Of a stretch of 64,000 nt of DNA, positions 39,990 to 52,104 are shown piece after piece. The notes under the pieces are model-generated. The model was not told the DNA's origin and did not search any database. It saw nothing but the letters and a program-made list of their open reading frames with translations. A program made the position numbers and the translations under genes. Location of the stretch: the NCBI RefSeq assembly GCF_004115265.2, contig NC_046293.1:25926173-25990172 (forward strand), written 5' to 3'. This DNA comes from Rhinolophus ferrumequinum (taxonomy: Eukaryota; Chordata; Mammalia; Chiroptera; Rhinolophidae). How positions within the stretch are numbered: the stretch's first letter is position 1; each line of letters opens with the position of its first letter.

Positions 39990-40570
39990 GTTTGTCCTGT
40001 GGGACTGTTGTTAATGACAACACTCTTTTGGGAGTGTCCTAATGTTAATGCAGAATCTCCTAATATTAAATTGTTTTAAGGGTAAGGGTATAAACAACTA
40101 GTTTTGGGCATGAGAAAATGTAATGTTCTTGTAAAAAATGGTTGCTTATGTATAATTCAGTGTTCTGTGAAATGAATCCAGCTCTCCAAGGAATTGCCCA
40201 GGCATTTGTTGGAGACCTCATTACACTGGGTACAAATGCTCTTTCGTCTTCTCTTCCTTATAAAACCTCTACAAAGCCATGATCACCTTGAGCAGAGAAT
40301 TCTCAGAGAAGAGAATGCATTGAGATTAGCAGGGGGACGCACTCCTAAGTAGAATTATTGAGACAATGGTAGAATATGTTAAATAAGAACTCTGGGCCTA
40401 GATAAACTTTCATTTCATTTCTGACTTGGGTATTTACTAGCTTTGATACCTTTACAAAATAATGTTATTAATGAATCCTAAATTTGCTCATTTACATAAC
40501 AGGGTTCATACAGCTATCTTGTGATTTTTGTTTGAGAAAATAAAAGTAAATGTCTGTCATGTACACATGT
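39990..40570. promoter_or_regulatory. Unusually conserved patch in KLRD1 intron 1 (copy A); possible regulatory element
   Basis: This intron 1 stretch pairs with 54330-54925 in copy B at far higher identity than its surroundings. One 115-base run starting GGTATAAACAAC shows four differences by eye, while the bases just before it differ at roughly one in five. It contains TATAAAACCTCTACAAAG near 40259. Human and mouse CD94 are known to use more than one promoter and first exon, so a promoter or enhancer is plausible; recent gene conversion is the alternative. No transcription factor site is claimed. Confidence 0.4.
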
Positions 40571-41734
40571 AAAACAGAACTTGGTGTATGTTGATATCTT
40601 TTTATTCCAGTACTCTAAGCTCCTTTGCCAAATTAAAATAACACACAAACAAATGCTAAATCCATTTATCTGTGACAGAGCTGGTAAAGAAGAAAAGGTA
40701 TGGTAATCTCACTGAAGAACAAAAGTGTATCTCATAAAATTATTGTTATTGAATGGAATTCTGAAGGGAATGTCTTCATTTTCCAGTGTTGCCTTGGCAA
40801 AATGATTGGGTTGCCAAACCAAAGAACTTTTAAAATTCTCTCTCTGATACATTCTTTTTACAAGTTTGCTCTTTAAGTCTCTGCCCTACCTCTCTTTCTC
40901 TACAGATACTCAGGTCATTCTATTGAGGTTGATTTCTGGGATCTTAGGAGTATTGTGCCTTGCGCTGATGGCTGCTTTGGAAACATTGAAAAACTGTATG
41001 TTTTTATAGGCAAGTCTATATAAAGAGCAAAGCGATGATGAAACCATTTCACAATAAAGGTTTCATTTTACTAATGTGTAATATTTTGTTATTTCATAAG
41101 CCTATATCTAATGAAGTAAATTTCTAACCCTTTCTTATAGTACTTCTTAATCAAGTTATTCACCCAATTTTATCTCGAGGGCGCACCACAGAACCCCAGG
41201 AAGGTATGTTCTATTGTTTGGAAAATCAGTGTTGGTAGATGATGAACATTTTTTTTATTTATTTCACAAGGAAGCGTGATGGGAAATTTCATTTAGTTAA
41301 AAATAAGTTTACCTACAAATTGTAGGATAGTCTCATCTCATTATTTCTTAATGTAAGAATTATTAAATTATATTGTTATTGCATGATTTCTATATTTAAG
41401 TCATAAGAAAATATTGGCGTGAAATGACATATTTTGTTCCTATACAAGTGGTCATGTTTAAATTATAAACCAAAACTAAATTATAGTAATATTACACTTA
41501 ACTACTTGCCTGTGTTTGCTCAGAGTTCATACTTTCGTATCACTAAGTTTGCTCCAGCTTCTTCCATGACTCAGAATAGAGTGTAGAGATTTCTGTAATT
41601 CTGACCCTAGTTATTCCATGTAAGTCAGCACGAAGTCCAAGTTTTTTAAATGCATTTTTCCAAATGCTCTCCAAGTTGTCTCTCCATCTTCTGTGATTAT
41701 ACATAATTTATTTATAGTTTTGTTCCGTTAGTGT

Positions 41735-42070
41735 TTTTCCAGCTTGAGATATAATTGATGCATAACATTGTATAAGCGTACGGTGTACAATGTGTTGATT
41801 TGATACACTTAGAAATTGCAATATGATCACCACCATAGCACTACTTAATGCCTCTATCATGCCCCACAATTACCATTTTTTTTTGTGGTGAGAACATATA
41901 CAATTTTAACAACTTACGTGTATATAATACAGTATTGTTAACTATAATCACAGTGGTATACAGTAGATCCCCACTACTCATTCATCTTCTAACTTGAAAG
42001 TTGTACCCTGTGGCCCACATTTCTCCGTTTTCCCCACCCCCTAACACTGGTAAGCAACATTCTAATCTAT
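41735..42070 (-). mobile_element. Old LINE-1 3' UTR, antisense (copy A intron 3)
   Basis: GAGATATAATTGATGCATAACATTGTATAAG, TACAGTATTGTTAACTATAATCAC and TACAGTAGATCCCC are typical antisense L1 3' UTR segments. Shared with copy B at 57730-58075. Confidence 0.75.
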
Positions 42071-45000
42071 AACTTGAACACCATTGATTTGGCAAAGATT
42101 TGAGTACATACCATGTGTCATCACTCTTATCACTGAAGATAGTAAATGCTCAAGGTACTATTACTAGAAAACTGTATGACTGGATATCAAAGTAATTGTT
42201 TTATTTATAGTTATTTTAAAGATAAAATATCCAAAATATATATCCGAATTCTCCCAATGTACCACATTTTTTTCTGACCTGAGAAATATGCTTAAATACT
42301 TTCATCCTTTAATTATCTCTTTCATCGAGTTTACTCTATTTATACAGCAGAATTCAACTCTGGGTAACTTCCTCAAAAACAAGTTTCTTCTAAGTACCTA
42401 CCTATCCCCATCCTATGCTCTGATACACAATGTTTAACATACTTAATTTCTTATGTGTAATCATCCAAATTATCATTAAATATAATTAATAAATAATTGG
42501 AAATTATGTAATTCTGTCCCTATCTATATTATATAATCTCCCTGGGGAAAAAGGTCATGTTTGACTCATGATATTATTCACATTAATATCTTCTAAACTG
42601 TTGAGGATGTAGTGGATTCTCAAAAAATATTTCTAGAAAAAAATAAATAACAAATGATTTTTGAATGAGTAAATAGCACTGAAAAAATGGAATCTCCAAT
42701 GCCATCAGTCATGGTTTATTTTTTTCTCTTAGGTTCTGGCTGCTGTTCTTTCCAAGAAAACTGGATTGAGTACCGATGTTACTTTGTTTCTAATGAAAGA
42801 AGAATTGGGATACAAAGTAGGGATTTCTGTGCTTTTTAGAATTCCAGTCTGTTTCAGTTGCAAAACAGAGATGAACAGTCATGTATTTAATTCTGGTTCT
42901 TATATTTTCTTTGTCCTTCAATATTAGGATAACAATATTATCTAAGTAAGCTGACTACTTTTGATTCAAGTCTTTAATCATATAGTGAATGGATGGTTAT
43001 ATTTGTACTAGTAATGACTTACTAATTTCTTATACCTTAATACAATCACTATAAAACCTACATAAAATTTCTGAAATTTTTATATGATAGAAATAAAAAT
43101 CAAGATAGATGCCACATAAAGTTCAAGAGGTGTTTAAATAGAGGTGTCCTGTTCAAATAACAGGACATTATTTTTCATTAAAAGAACCAACTAAACCACT
43201 TTGTAATTTTTAGTTCTTTGATTGAATACATAATTTCTTTTGTGATTATATAGCTTTTGTCATCATTCTTGATTATGATGTGGAATGAATATGGAGAATA
43301 TGACCATGAAAATTACCCAATTCTTAAGAAAAACTGAAAAATTTCTCCAGATGCAGGAAGAACCTGTGTTGAGCATAGGTTGAGCAGGTATATCCAAGAC
43401 ATTTAGCCCTCAGGATACGGTTTATTTAAGATCAAATTTGATTGTTGATCTCCTGTGAAGGAAGCGTTCCATGAAAACTCCAATTCTCTTTATAACATTT
43501 TTCATTCCTACAAGAATGAGATTTTGTGATATTTTGTCTCCATAAATGAATGGGCCTTCTAGGTGAGAAAATATGAGACATGTGCCTATACCTCCTAAGC
43601 TAGACATTAAAAATGATTTCAGTATGAGTGATTTCAAGTCTGGATCTGATGTTGGACACGGACTTTCTGGAAAGTACATTATTCCCAGAGCAGATTCAAA
43701 TTAGGTTAAGATGTTTGTCTCTGTTTCCCATCAGAATTTCATGAACTCCCATCCACATTTTTCCTCGATTGGATGGTCTTACAATGAATAACATGTGCCT
43801 GGTTTCGGAAGGATGGCTCTGCTCTCGCAAGATCAGTAAGTTTCCGGCAGTCCCAGTCTTTGCTGTTCTTTATGAGTTTATCCTTCGGTTTGACTAGAGA
43901 ATATAACATCCAGGAACACTGTAGCTAAAATAATCTGTTTAAGGCATGAGAATACAGAAAAGAGAATAAATACAGTAGAGTACCAATTTTAGCCCCACCT
44001 AGAACATCCAAGTTTATGCACAAGTGACATGAAGTTAGTGTACTTGTGACCATAAAAGAGCTTTTGACTTTGTCTTTCTTCCATGGTACAAGCACGTGGA
44101 TATGTTGTGCATGTTGTGATGCTCACGCAGAGAGAAACTGCCCCGGGAAAACAGGATAGTCATTATATTCTTTATCCTAGGGGAGCCCAATATTCTCAGC
44201 ATCCTTTATGTTTCAAATACACGCGTGCTTATTTTCTCTATATTTGTAATCTTGGAATCTCATTTTCATTCATAAACATTCATAAACATTTGCAGCATCA
44301 TGCAATGACAAATTTTATGCTCTGATTTCTTTTCCTATACTAAATTAGTCAACACATCTTTAAACAAAATAGAGGCAAAGTTTATTATATATCAAAACCA
44401 TTAATAACAATGGAAAGAACAAAAAATCGCTTGCCTCACGCTATTGATTATTGAAGCAATAACTGAGTTTCAGTAACATTGTATTTGAAATTGTGAAAAC
44501 TGTGGCTATTGAATGAAAAAGATAAAATCACTCAGTATGTTAATATTGCAGTCAAATCTTTTAAAATTTCCATCATTTAATAAAAAACACCATTCCTGAA
44601 CATTCTCATTTCTATTTCTCATATGTTAACATTTTATTTTTCATTACAGACTTTTATTCTCTCGCACCATAAATACACAGAGCTGCATAACGTATAGCAC
44701 AAGCAGAAGTGTTTCTGACGAACCGTGTGGAAGAAAAAAATCGTTAATCTGTGAGAAGTAGTTTATTTAGGAGTTTCTTAGGGCAGAAGGGGAGGGCAGT
44801 GAAGGTCCAGTATTATTGAGAATGGTAACTTTACTCTTATATTGTTACTAATTATCTACTTCTGGGATCTGAAAAATGTTTTGTATGATATTTTATATTC
44901 ATAAGTCTGAAACCATGTGTTTTAAAATTGATAAAATTTGTGTACCTACACTTGAAATTATAAAGCATCAAAATAAAGAAGTTCATGAACATTTTTATTT

Positions 45001-46824
45001 AATGCATACGTTCTATATTGAATGTAATATATTCTTAGGCATACATTCTTGTAAATTTTCTCTGCAAGAATTTAAATAGAAAAATTCACATCAAATAGTA
45101 TATACAACATCATTATAAACCTTTGTGGAAATACTAAATTGGGAATTCCCATCTTCATTTACTTTTCCAGAAGTCAGTTCTTTCTGAATATCTATCCATC
45201 TATATGTTTTAATTTGTTGCTGAAAATGCCATATGACAGTTTCCTCATGTGTGTCAACCGGTGCTAGAGGGTAACACATTTGTATGTCTCCTCTTGATGT
45301 GGCTGTGTTCTGAAGGACAGTTATCTTTGGCTAAATATATGAGTCATGGGTGATTGCTTTCAGATTTTGCAAAGGTAAAGGGAGGGGAGCCCTGATCACA
45401 GAAATTTCCAATACACATTTCTTACTCTGCAGATGCATCTTGCCTCAGGCTTATCCATTAGTAATCATTTGCATGTGCATTGGAGATCTTAATCTCTAAT
45501 CAATCCTTTCCCTAAAAGTTAAGTGTTAAATACTGAACAATTCTCTTCTTTTTTTTTTTTTTCCTTTGGTGGGCGAAGGAGCCACCCATTTTCCCATTTT
45601 ATTAAGGGCGTTCTGAGTGTGTCATAGAAGGGGTAAGAACACCCTAAAGTCCAGTTCCTGTGATCTGGATAAGATTTTTCCAAACTCACAGATTTCAAAA
45701 GCCAATTCCTTTTTTTTCCCTTTTTTTAATGTTACATATACATCTTAAGAAATTTATATTGATATATCTATGTGCTTACTAGTTCTATATTTTAATTAAA
45801 TGATAATAGTTAAGAACACAAATTGATGTTTAATATATAAGAAGCCAGGAAGAGGAAAGGACGTCTTATTTCTTTCTCAAGATATAGATATAATAGGACT
45901 ATAAAAATGAACTCTTCACATTCTTGCATGAAGATTGACTTAGGAAAAATGCACTTAAATTATATTATGAGAAAAAAAGGATATAATGTAACATCTTTAA
46001 AATATTTCACTTCGATTAAGAGGATATGCTTGTACTTTCTGGATATTTTATATGTTTTGGCTTTGTTGTCCATGTGGTTTCAAGGACTACATTTTAATTA
46101 AATTTTACAAAATAGTTTAGATGAGCTTATGACAAACATCAGTTGTTTTCTGTCCCAACTCACCTGTCTCTCTGTCCTCCTTCCATAAGGCAATTTCCTC
46201 CGAGTTTCCTGTTTGTTTAGTTTGTTTGTTTCCTGCTTAAAGTGTTTTTTGTGTTTTTTCTTTTTCTGTAATGAACCAGGATGGTCTATTTTCATAATTT
46301 TGTCCAGGATAAAGCTCAACTGTTTTCATTCAGCCACACCCAAGTTTATGCTCAAATTATTACCTTTCATGTCATCACCCTATGAGTGCCTGGAGCCAAA
46401 TCTGACTTTTTTTTTGAGAAGTCATGAATACTGATTACATTTGCAAAAACAGTGAAGGGCCAGAAGGTGCAAAATATGTTGGATGATGTCTAATTTCAGA
46501 GAATAATTTATGTTAAAGTTGTTTTCACTGAGAGAAGAAAATTCTTGTTGCCTCCTCATTATAGCTCACAGGTGTTTTCAGTTTCCATATTTCAGAGAAT
46601 TGTGATGAAAAGTTCTGTGTTGAATGAAAGATATGGTCACGCATGACAGAGTGTCTTTCTCACAGCATGGTCTTCTCATGTTGGTCATACACAGTCCAGG
46701 ACCATATGACCCATTTCATTTTTATTATATGCCTTCCATGCCGGCATGCATTCTGCTTTCCTTCATCCTAACAATATCTTTATAGCCTTTGGGATGGGAA
46801 AGACTTCCATTACATAAAGGTCTT

Positions 46825-47292
46825 TGTCATGCAGGGTGTCGTGTGGGGGTCTCTGGTCCTGCTCCCCACATAAGAATGCAGGACATGGTGAGGCCAAAAA
46901 GGTACACCCACGGAGCCATATATAGGGAAGTCATACTGCTATAGTCTCTCTGGCAACTGGGTTGGAGACACAGGAAGCAGTAGCCACACTATCCGCAACC
47001 TGCCATCCATTTCTCTCTGGCAACCAACCTCTCTTGCTAGTTGCAATCCACCATGCTAACTGCAATCCACTCTTGCTAGCTCAGCCACCATCTTCTTGCT
47101 AGCCCCCATTTGCTGCTAGCATAGCCACAGCAGTTATATTAGTGGCCAATGGCTCACTGGTTACAGCTGACGGCCAACTAGCCACAGCTGATGGCCATCC
47201 AATCACAGTAGCTGACCATTTACTACCCGAGTGAGCACCTTTGCACGTGAGAGCGAGAGCCTGGAAACTGCACTCCTGGCTCTGTCCCCACA
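46825..47292 (+). mobile_element. ERV solo LTR, family X, copy 1 (unit A only)
   Basis: Runs TGTCATGCAGGG to CTGTCCCCACA, bounded by a 5-bp target duplication GTCTT. Contains a CCATATATAG box. The middle has repeated (C/T)AGC(T/C)GATGGCCA-like units. The same family occurs inverted at 48152-48587. The 5-bp duplication suits an ERV-L-like integrase. Absent from unit B, so younger than the duplication. Confidence 0.8.
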
Positions 47293-48089
47293 GTCTTTCT
47301 ACCAAATATATTTTTTTCTCTGAGTTGGGATTTCTGATATATTCTTGGGGAAAGACACATTGTTTTTCTTTTTACTATTTTTTGCTTGGAAATGGGCTAA
47401 TGAACATGGAAAGATATAGGTGGATTACTATCTCAGGGCTGGATATAGAACTAAAGGGAGTGGGTAAGGAAATGTCCAAAAACCACAAAAAATATAATGA
47501 ATTATGTTGCAAATACTCAGATTATGCTGCCTTAATTTTAGCCTGTAACCCAAATGAACTATTCTGCATGTATATATGTGTTATTTATTGGTGCATAATA
47601 AATATGAGAATTTTAGAAACTTAAAACAACACAAGTTTATTATCACATTATTTATGGATCAGAAACTGGGCATGGCTTAGTTGCTTCTTTTATTCGTGTT
47701 TCCACAAGGCTGGAACCAGGGTCTTGGCTAGGCTGCATTCTGAGGTGAAACTCAGCCTCCTCTTCCAAGCTTATTGAGGCTGTTGGCAGAGTTTCTACTC
47801 TGTGGTTGTAGGACGGAGCCCCGCAGCTCCCAAGGCTGCCCCTCTGCACTGACAGTCACACCATGGTTGCTTGTTTCTTCAAGGCCATGTGGAGAGCTTC
47901 TCTGACTCCTCTTTCTAGTTGACCTGTATAGTTTCTTTTAACTTTTCTTCTGATTAAGTCAGGATAAACCGTAATAATATGTCTTTCAATTAACAAAAAT
48001 TAGCTAATGTGGAACCTTAATTACATCTGAAAAATAGCCCCATCTTTGCCATTTAATTTATTCTAATCACAGAGTCACATCCCATCATA

Positions 48090-48708
48090 CAGGCATACCT
48101 TGAAAATATTGACAGTTTGGTTCCAGATCACCTTAATAAAGGAAGTATCACTGTGGGGACAGAGCCAGGAATGCAATTTCCAGGCTCTCAGCCTCATGTG
48201 GAAAGGTGCTGGCTCAGGTAGTAAATGGCCATCAACTGTGATTGGATGGCCATCAGCTGTGGCTAGTTGGCCGTCAGCTGTAACCAGTGAGCCACTGGCC
48301 ACTAATATAACTGCTGTGGCTACGCTAGCAGCAAATGTGGGCTAGCAAGAACATGGTGGCTGAGCTGGCAAGAGCAGATTGCAGTTAGCAAGTGGGGTTG
48401 GTTGGCTGGTAGAAAAGCGGACGGCAGGTTGCAGATCGTGTGGCTCCTGCTTCCTGTGTCTCCGACCCAGCCGCCAGCGAGACTATAGTGGTATGACTCC
48501 CCTATCTATGGCTCCGTGGGTGTTCCTTTTTGGCCTCCATATCCTGTGTTCTTATGTGGGGAGCAGAACTAGAGACCCCGCATGACAATCACACACACAG
48601 AAAAACTAGTCATAATCTTTTTGTTGGCGGGAGGATCCTGCCCGCCTTTGTAAATGGAGCACCTGTGAAAGGTAATAAGGAGGAGCTCCCCAAAAGGAGG
48701 TATGCCTG
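48090..48708 (-). mobile_element. Tigger1-type element split by the solo LTR
   Basis: The left end CAGGCATACCTTGAAAATATT and right end GGAGGTATGCCTG are inverted, between TA duplications (48088-48089, 48709-48710). GGTTCCAGATCACC matches the Tigger1 terminal region. Its own length without the LTR is under 200 bases. Confidence 0.75.
48152..48587 (-). mobile_element. ERV solo LTR, family X, copy 2, inverted
   Basis: The minus strand reads TGTCATGCGGGGTCTC to CTGTCCCCACA. A 5-bp duplication ATCAC flanks it (48147-48151, 48588-48592). It lies inside a Tigger1-type element. Confidence 0.85.
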
Positions 48709-49154
48709 TATTTACAAATCCCCATGAAATTCAAGGGGAAGTGATTATACAAGTGTGGGGCATGGAAACTTTGGGGGTCGTCTTGGAGCTCTGACCACCA
48801 TACCAACAACTCCTAAAATTTGTTTTAATTGCCACTCAATAGTTTGCTGAATTTAAACACTGCCTTTTGATTTCTGATGAGGTCACTAGGAATTTAATTC
48901 ACATGTGTCAGGACAAGAAGTACTTTTGTAGTTACCCCAATATATTAATTCTTAGTTTTTCCATTAGAGATATCAAAGTTTGCCTAATAAAGATAGTTAT
49001 TTTACAGCAGGACTAGGACGCTCTTTGCTTATCTCCAGAGATACTTCAACATCAGTTTTTACCTCTTGACCATCACAGGGACAGTTAACTAACTAACTAT
49101 TTATGCCAAGTTTTTAAAAGTTCAAAATTCTCAGATGGTACCTAGTGCCAATTT

Positions 49155-49520
49155 GTTTATTTATTTTTTAAGATTTTTATTAAAAATATAGCTGATATAC
49201 AAAATTATATTCGTTTCAGGTGTATACCATAGTTATTCAACATTTATATACATAAAGAAATGATTACCATGACAAGTCCAGCAACTATCTGACACCATAC
49301 TATGCTATTACAATATTATTGATTATATTTCCTATGCTGTACATTATATTCTCATGACTTACTTGTTTTATACATGGAAATTTGGACCTCTTATTCCCCT
49401 TCACCTTTCCCCCCCTTTTAAAATTTTTCAATTATAGTTAACATTCAATGTTATTTTATATTCACCTCAGATTTACAGCATAATGGTTAGATATTTAGTT
49501 GAGATAATTGGTTAGATATT
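49155..49520 (-). mobile_element. LINE-1 3' end, antisense, in the spacer between the duplicated units
   Basis: The TTTTTAAGATTTTTATTAAAA start, TTCGTTTCAGGTGTATACC and TCCTATGCTGTACATTATATTC match antisense L1 3' UTR. Confidence 0.65.
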
Positions 49521-50289
49521 CTGTCTTCACCAAGTGACCAGACTCTGCAGGAAACTTCTGCCTCCGCTCTCCTGAAATCAAGATTCATCACATAAATATC
49601 AGTCCAATATCAACAGTTTCATCCAGATAAGAATCAGGCCTTTGCACAATTATGAAGAAAATTGGGAAGCATGTTCCTAGGTATTTCTTGGTGCCTCACC
49701 ACCCCGCCCCCATTTGAATCCACTTCTTCCTGCTGTATCATATTACTTGCCATTATTAAAAGCATTATATGAGTGTGCTCCTTGAAGACTTATGATTTCC
49801 TTAAATTAAGTAAACCTGAAAATATTTGGAACATGTAACCCCCTTTTTTATTTCCATAATTTTGCACCTGTTGAATGTTTTCACTTTACACCCTAGTGCA
49901 TGGGGTGAAAACCACTCTAAAGAACTGGATAGTAAATGTGGGCCAGTCTCTGTTGAAACTACTCAACTCTGCTGTTGTAGTGCAAAAGAAGACATAGAAA
50001 ATATGTAAATAAATGGTTTAGTTATGTTACAAGGAAACTTTATTTACAAAAATAGATGTTGGGACAATTTTGGTTCACAGGCTATAGTTTGCCAACTCCT
50101 GTCAAACTGTGCATAATGAGACTATGTAGGCACCAAACCACTCTCCACTTTCTTTATCCTTTTTTAGGTCACATCACAACAGTTGTAAATTTACTTATAC
50201 ATTTTATAGTAACTAAAACACTCCGTCTTACTTCATCAGTCTGTGTTCACTATAAAATGTGAACCCAAATGTATAACATAAAGTAGATG

Positions 50290-50790
50290 TTATAGCCAAT
50301 CTGTTAGACGACCCCATGATCCCCACCTTCTGGTGCACATACCTTTGCATGATTTTCTTCCACATTGTATCAGGGTCAATCTGTGCGAACAGTGAAATAC
50401 AGTCAAAGTGATAGCATGCCACTTCTGAGTCTAGATCTTAAAAGACAGTATGGCTTCTTCCTCTTCTCTCTCTTTGGATCACTTGATCTGAGGGAAGCCA
50501 GCTGTCTTGTCAAGAGTAACTTTGTTGAAAAGACCATGTGATAAGGAACTGAAGCCTCTTATGAACAACCATCAATCAAATAAAGTGTATTTTCAACAGC
50601 TATGTGATGAGCCTAACTTGTAAGTCATCTTTCCAGCCCTAGTCAAGCCTTCAGATGACAACATAGCCCCAGTCCACATCTCATGAGAGAACCTGAGTCA
50701 CATCCATTCTGCTAAGTTATTCAAGGATTACTAACCCATCAGAAACCTTGTGATATAGTAAGTGTTTAGTCTTTTAGGCTGCTAAGTGTT
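50290..50790 (+). mobile_element. MaLR solo LTR relic (MLT1/MST-like)
   Basis: Ordered matches: GACCCCATGATCCCCACCTTCTGG-like start, GGATCACTTGATCTGAGGGAAGCCAG, GATAAGGAACTGAAGCCTC, CCAGCCCTAGTCAAGCCTTCAGATGAC-type end region. It lies in the spacer just before unit B. Confidence 0.75.
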
Positions 50791-52104
50791 GAACTTAGCA
50801 GTAGACTCATTCATAAAAGCCTATCTTAAGGGAAAAAGGAAACAAACAAAAACAAAAAACAAACAACCCCTCCTCCCCCATGAAACCTTATTGAAAGAAG
50901 TCAGCCACTTCCTAAAATTCCATGCCTCGAAGTTTCCTTTATGGAATCATTGTGATCCATTTTGTTTTCGTAAAGTTGACCCTACTCCAGTATTGAACTT
51001 GGACCCCAACTGATTCAAATCAATCAGTGGATCTTATCCACCAGCCACAGTTCTTTACATGTAGCTTAGTTATCATCAATAAGATGGATATAAGTTCTTG
51101 AATGACTATCACAAGAAGTTGAGGAAAATAAGTTAGACACAAAATATTTTATATTGTTCTAAATATATAAATTTCAAAAACAGACAAAATGAAATACAGA
51201 ATTGCAGATATTGGTTGGGCAGACTTCACCAAATATCTTGAGGGATGGGAGTGGGGCAATGCTGACCTCTGCTCCAAGTGTAGATAACGAACAGGGACAC
51301 TGGTACACAAACAATTCATGTGCCTATTTATAGGAATGAAGCAATCAGTCACGGTTCCCAGCTCAGAAAGAATTATCTTCTTTGTGACTTCTGCCTTGAG
51401 TTTTTGAATTGAACACGTCTTTGATGGATTTTACTTCAGAGTCAGTCAACTAAGATGAAAAAAAAAAGACAACGGTTAAATTAAGTTTCATCAAATATGG
51501 TTCTGAAAACTTAGAATAACTTCCAAATGACGGTGGTCCTATTACTGTTAAAAGTGTAGTAATGGCCCTTTCTATATATTCAGTCACAAAATAGTACCAT
51601 TTCAAAACAAAAACTGAAAGCGAAATCTTAATCTATTTAGTTAAGGCGATGTTACATGTTGTAAAAATGAGAAAAATTAGGCAGTTTTTGCTAGTTCAAC
51701 TTTGTCCAACATTAAAACTAAAAAAGAATAGACTTCAAGTGGGCAAGGGATCACATACATTACCTCTTTCAACTTGGACTTGCATAAAATGTGGATGAAG
51801 AATTTCCATGTTTACATTATCAGGTAAGCACTTAAATTTTATTCATTTTGGTGGTTCAGTGAAAGCAGGTCTATTTACATAATGCATATTAAAGGATGGA
51901 AATTTTAACTTCACAGAAATTGAGAAATCAAATCACAATCCTTGTTTTCTCTCTTCTCTTTTCTGTTTTTTTTTTTTTGTTTGCTTGTTTGATTATTTTT
52001 GTTTTTAGGTTGAAAATGCCAAATTTTACAAAAAGTTTCACCTATGGAAATATTATAATGCTTAAACATAAAAATATAAACAAACAAAAAACTTGTTTGG
52101 CTCT

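Larger units (their letters stand above)
39595..44761 (+). pseudogene. KLRD1 (CD94) copy A, disabled in the lectin-domain exons
   Basis: Upstream paralogue of the intact KLRD1 gene. Exons by homology: 39595-39601, 40906-40995, 41141-41203, 42733-42878, 43735-43835, 44650-44761. Exons 1-3 are open with consensus splice sites and encode a start, a membrane segment and a stalk ending TTEPQEG. Exon 4 has lost two codons (including one of the two cysteines of the RCNC motif), has a TAG at 42837-42839, and its donor reads CAG-TC where copy B has TTG-GT. Exon 5 has a TAA at 43789-43791 and small deletions of 1 and 2 nt. Exon 6 keeps CITY-like and C-terminal cysteine codons and ends with TAG at 44759. 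The membrane segment carries a glutamate (AALETLKN) not found in copy B. A functional receptor is very unlikely; a truncated membrane stub cannot be excluded from sequence. Confidence 0.9.
37400..47530. repeat. Segmental duplication unit A (contains KLRD1 copy A)
   Basis: This block aligns collinearly with about 51190-63665. Left edge: the GGATGGGAGTGG stretch near 37452 pairs with the one near 51244, and nothing further left matched by eye. Right edge: AAGGAAATGTCCA near 47467 pairs with 63607, and similarity ends shortly after. Similarity covers introns and flanks as well as exons, so the unit was copied as genomic DNA. An old antisense L1 3' end at 41735-42070 is present in both units. The solo LTR at 46825-47292 is only in this unit. 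A GT microsatellite at 38709-38756 is long here and very short in unit B (near 53110). Confidence 0.85.
47625..48810 (-). mobile_element. MaLR (MLT1-like) LTR, antisense, host of the Tigger1 and LTR insertions
   Basis: The antisense start near 48805 (TGGTATGGTGGTCAGAGCTCC on the minus strand) and segments GTGGAACCTTAATTACATCTG and ACAGAGTCACATCCCATCAT fit the MLT1 group. The 5' part (minus-strand sense) is split off by the nested insertions. Confidence 0.65.

Noticed and set aside
39595-44761. Copy A as a second functional CD94
   Set aside because: Exon 4 and exon 5 stops, lost exon 4 donor and lost lectin cysteine make this untenable.
46838-48585. The two family X LTRs as the ends of one provirus
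   Set aside because: They are in opposite orientation, each with its own 5-bp duplication, and the sequence between is unit A flank and MaLR, so they are separate solo LTRs.
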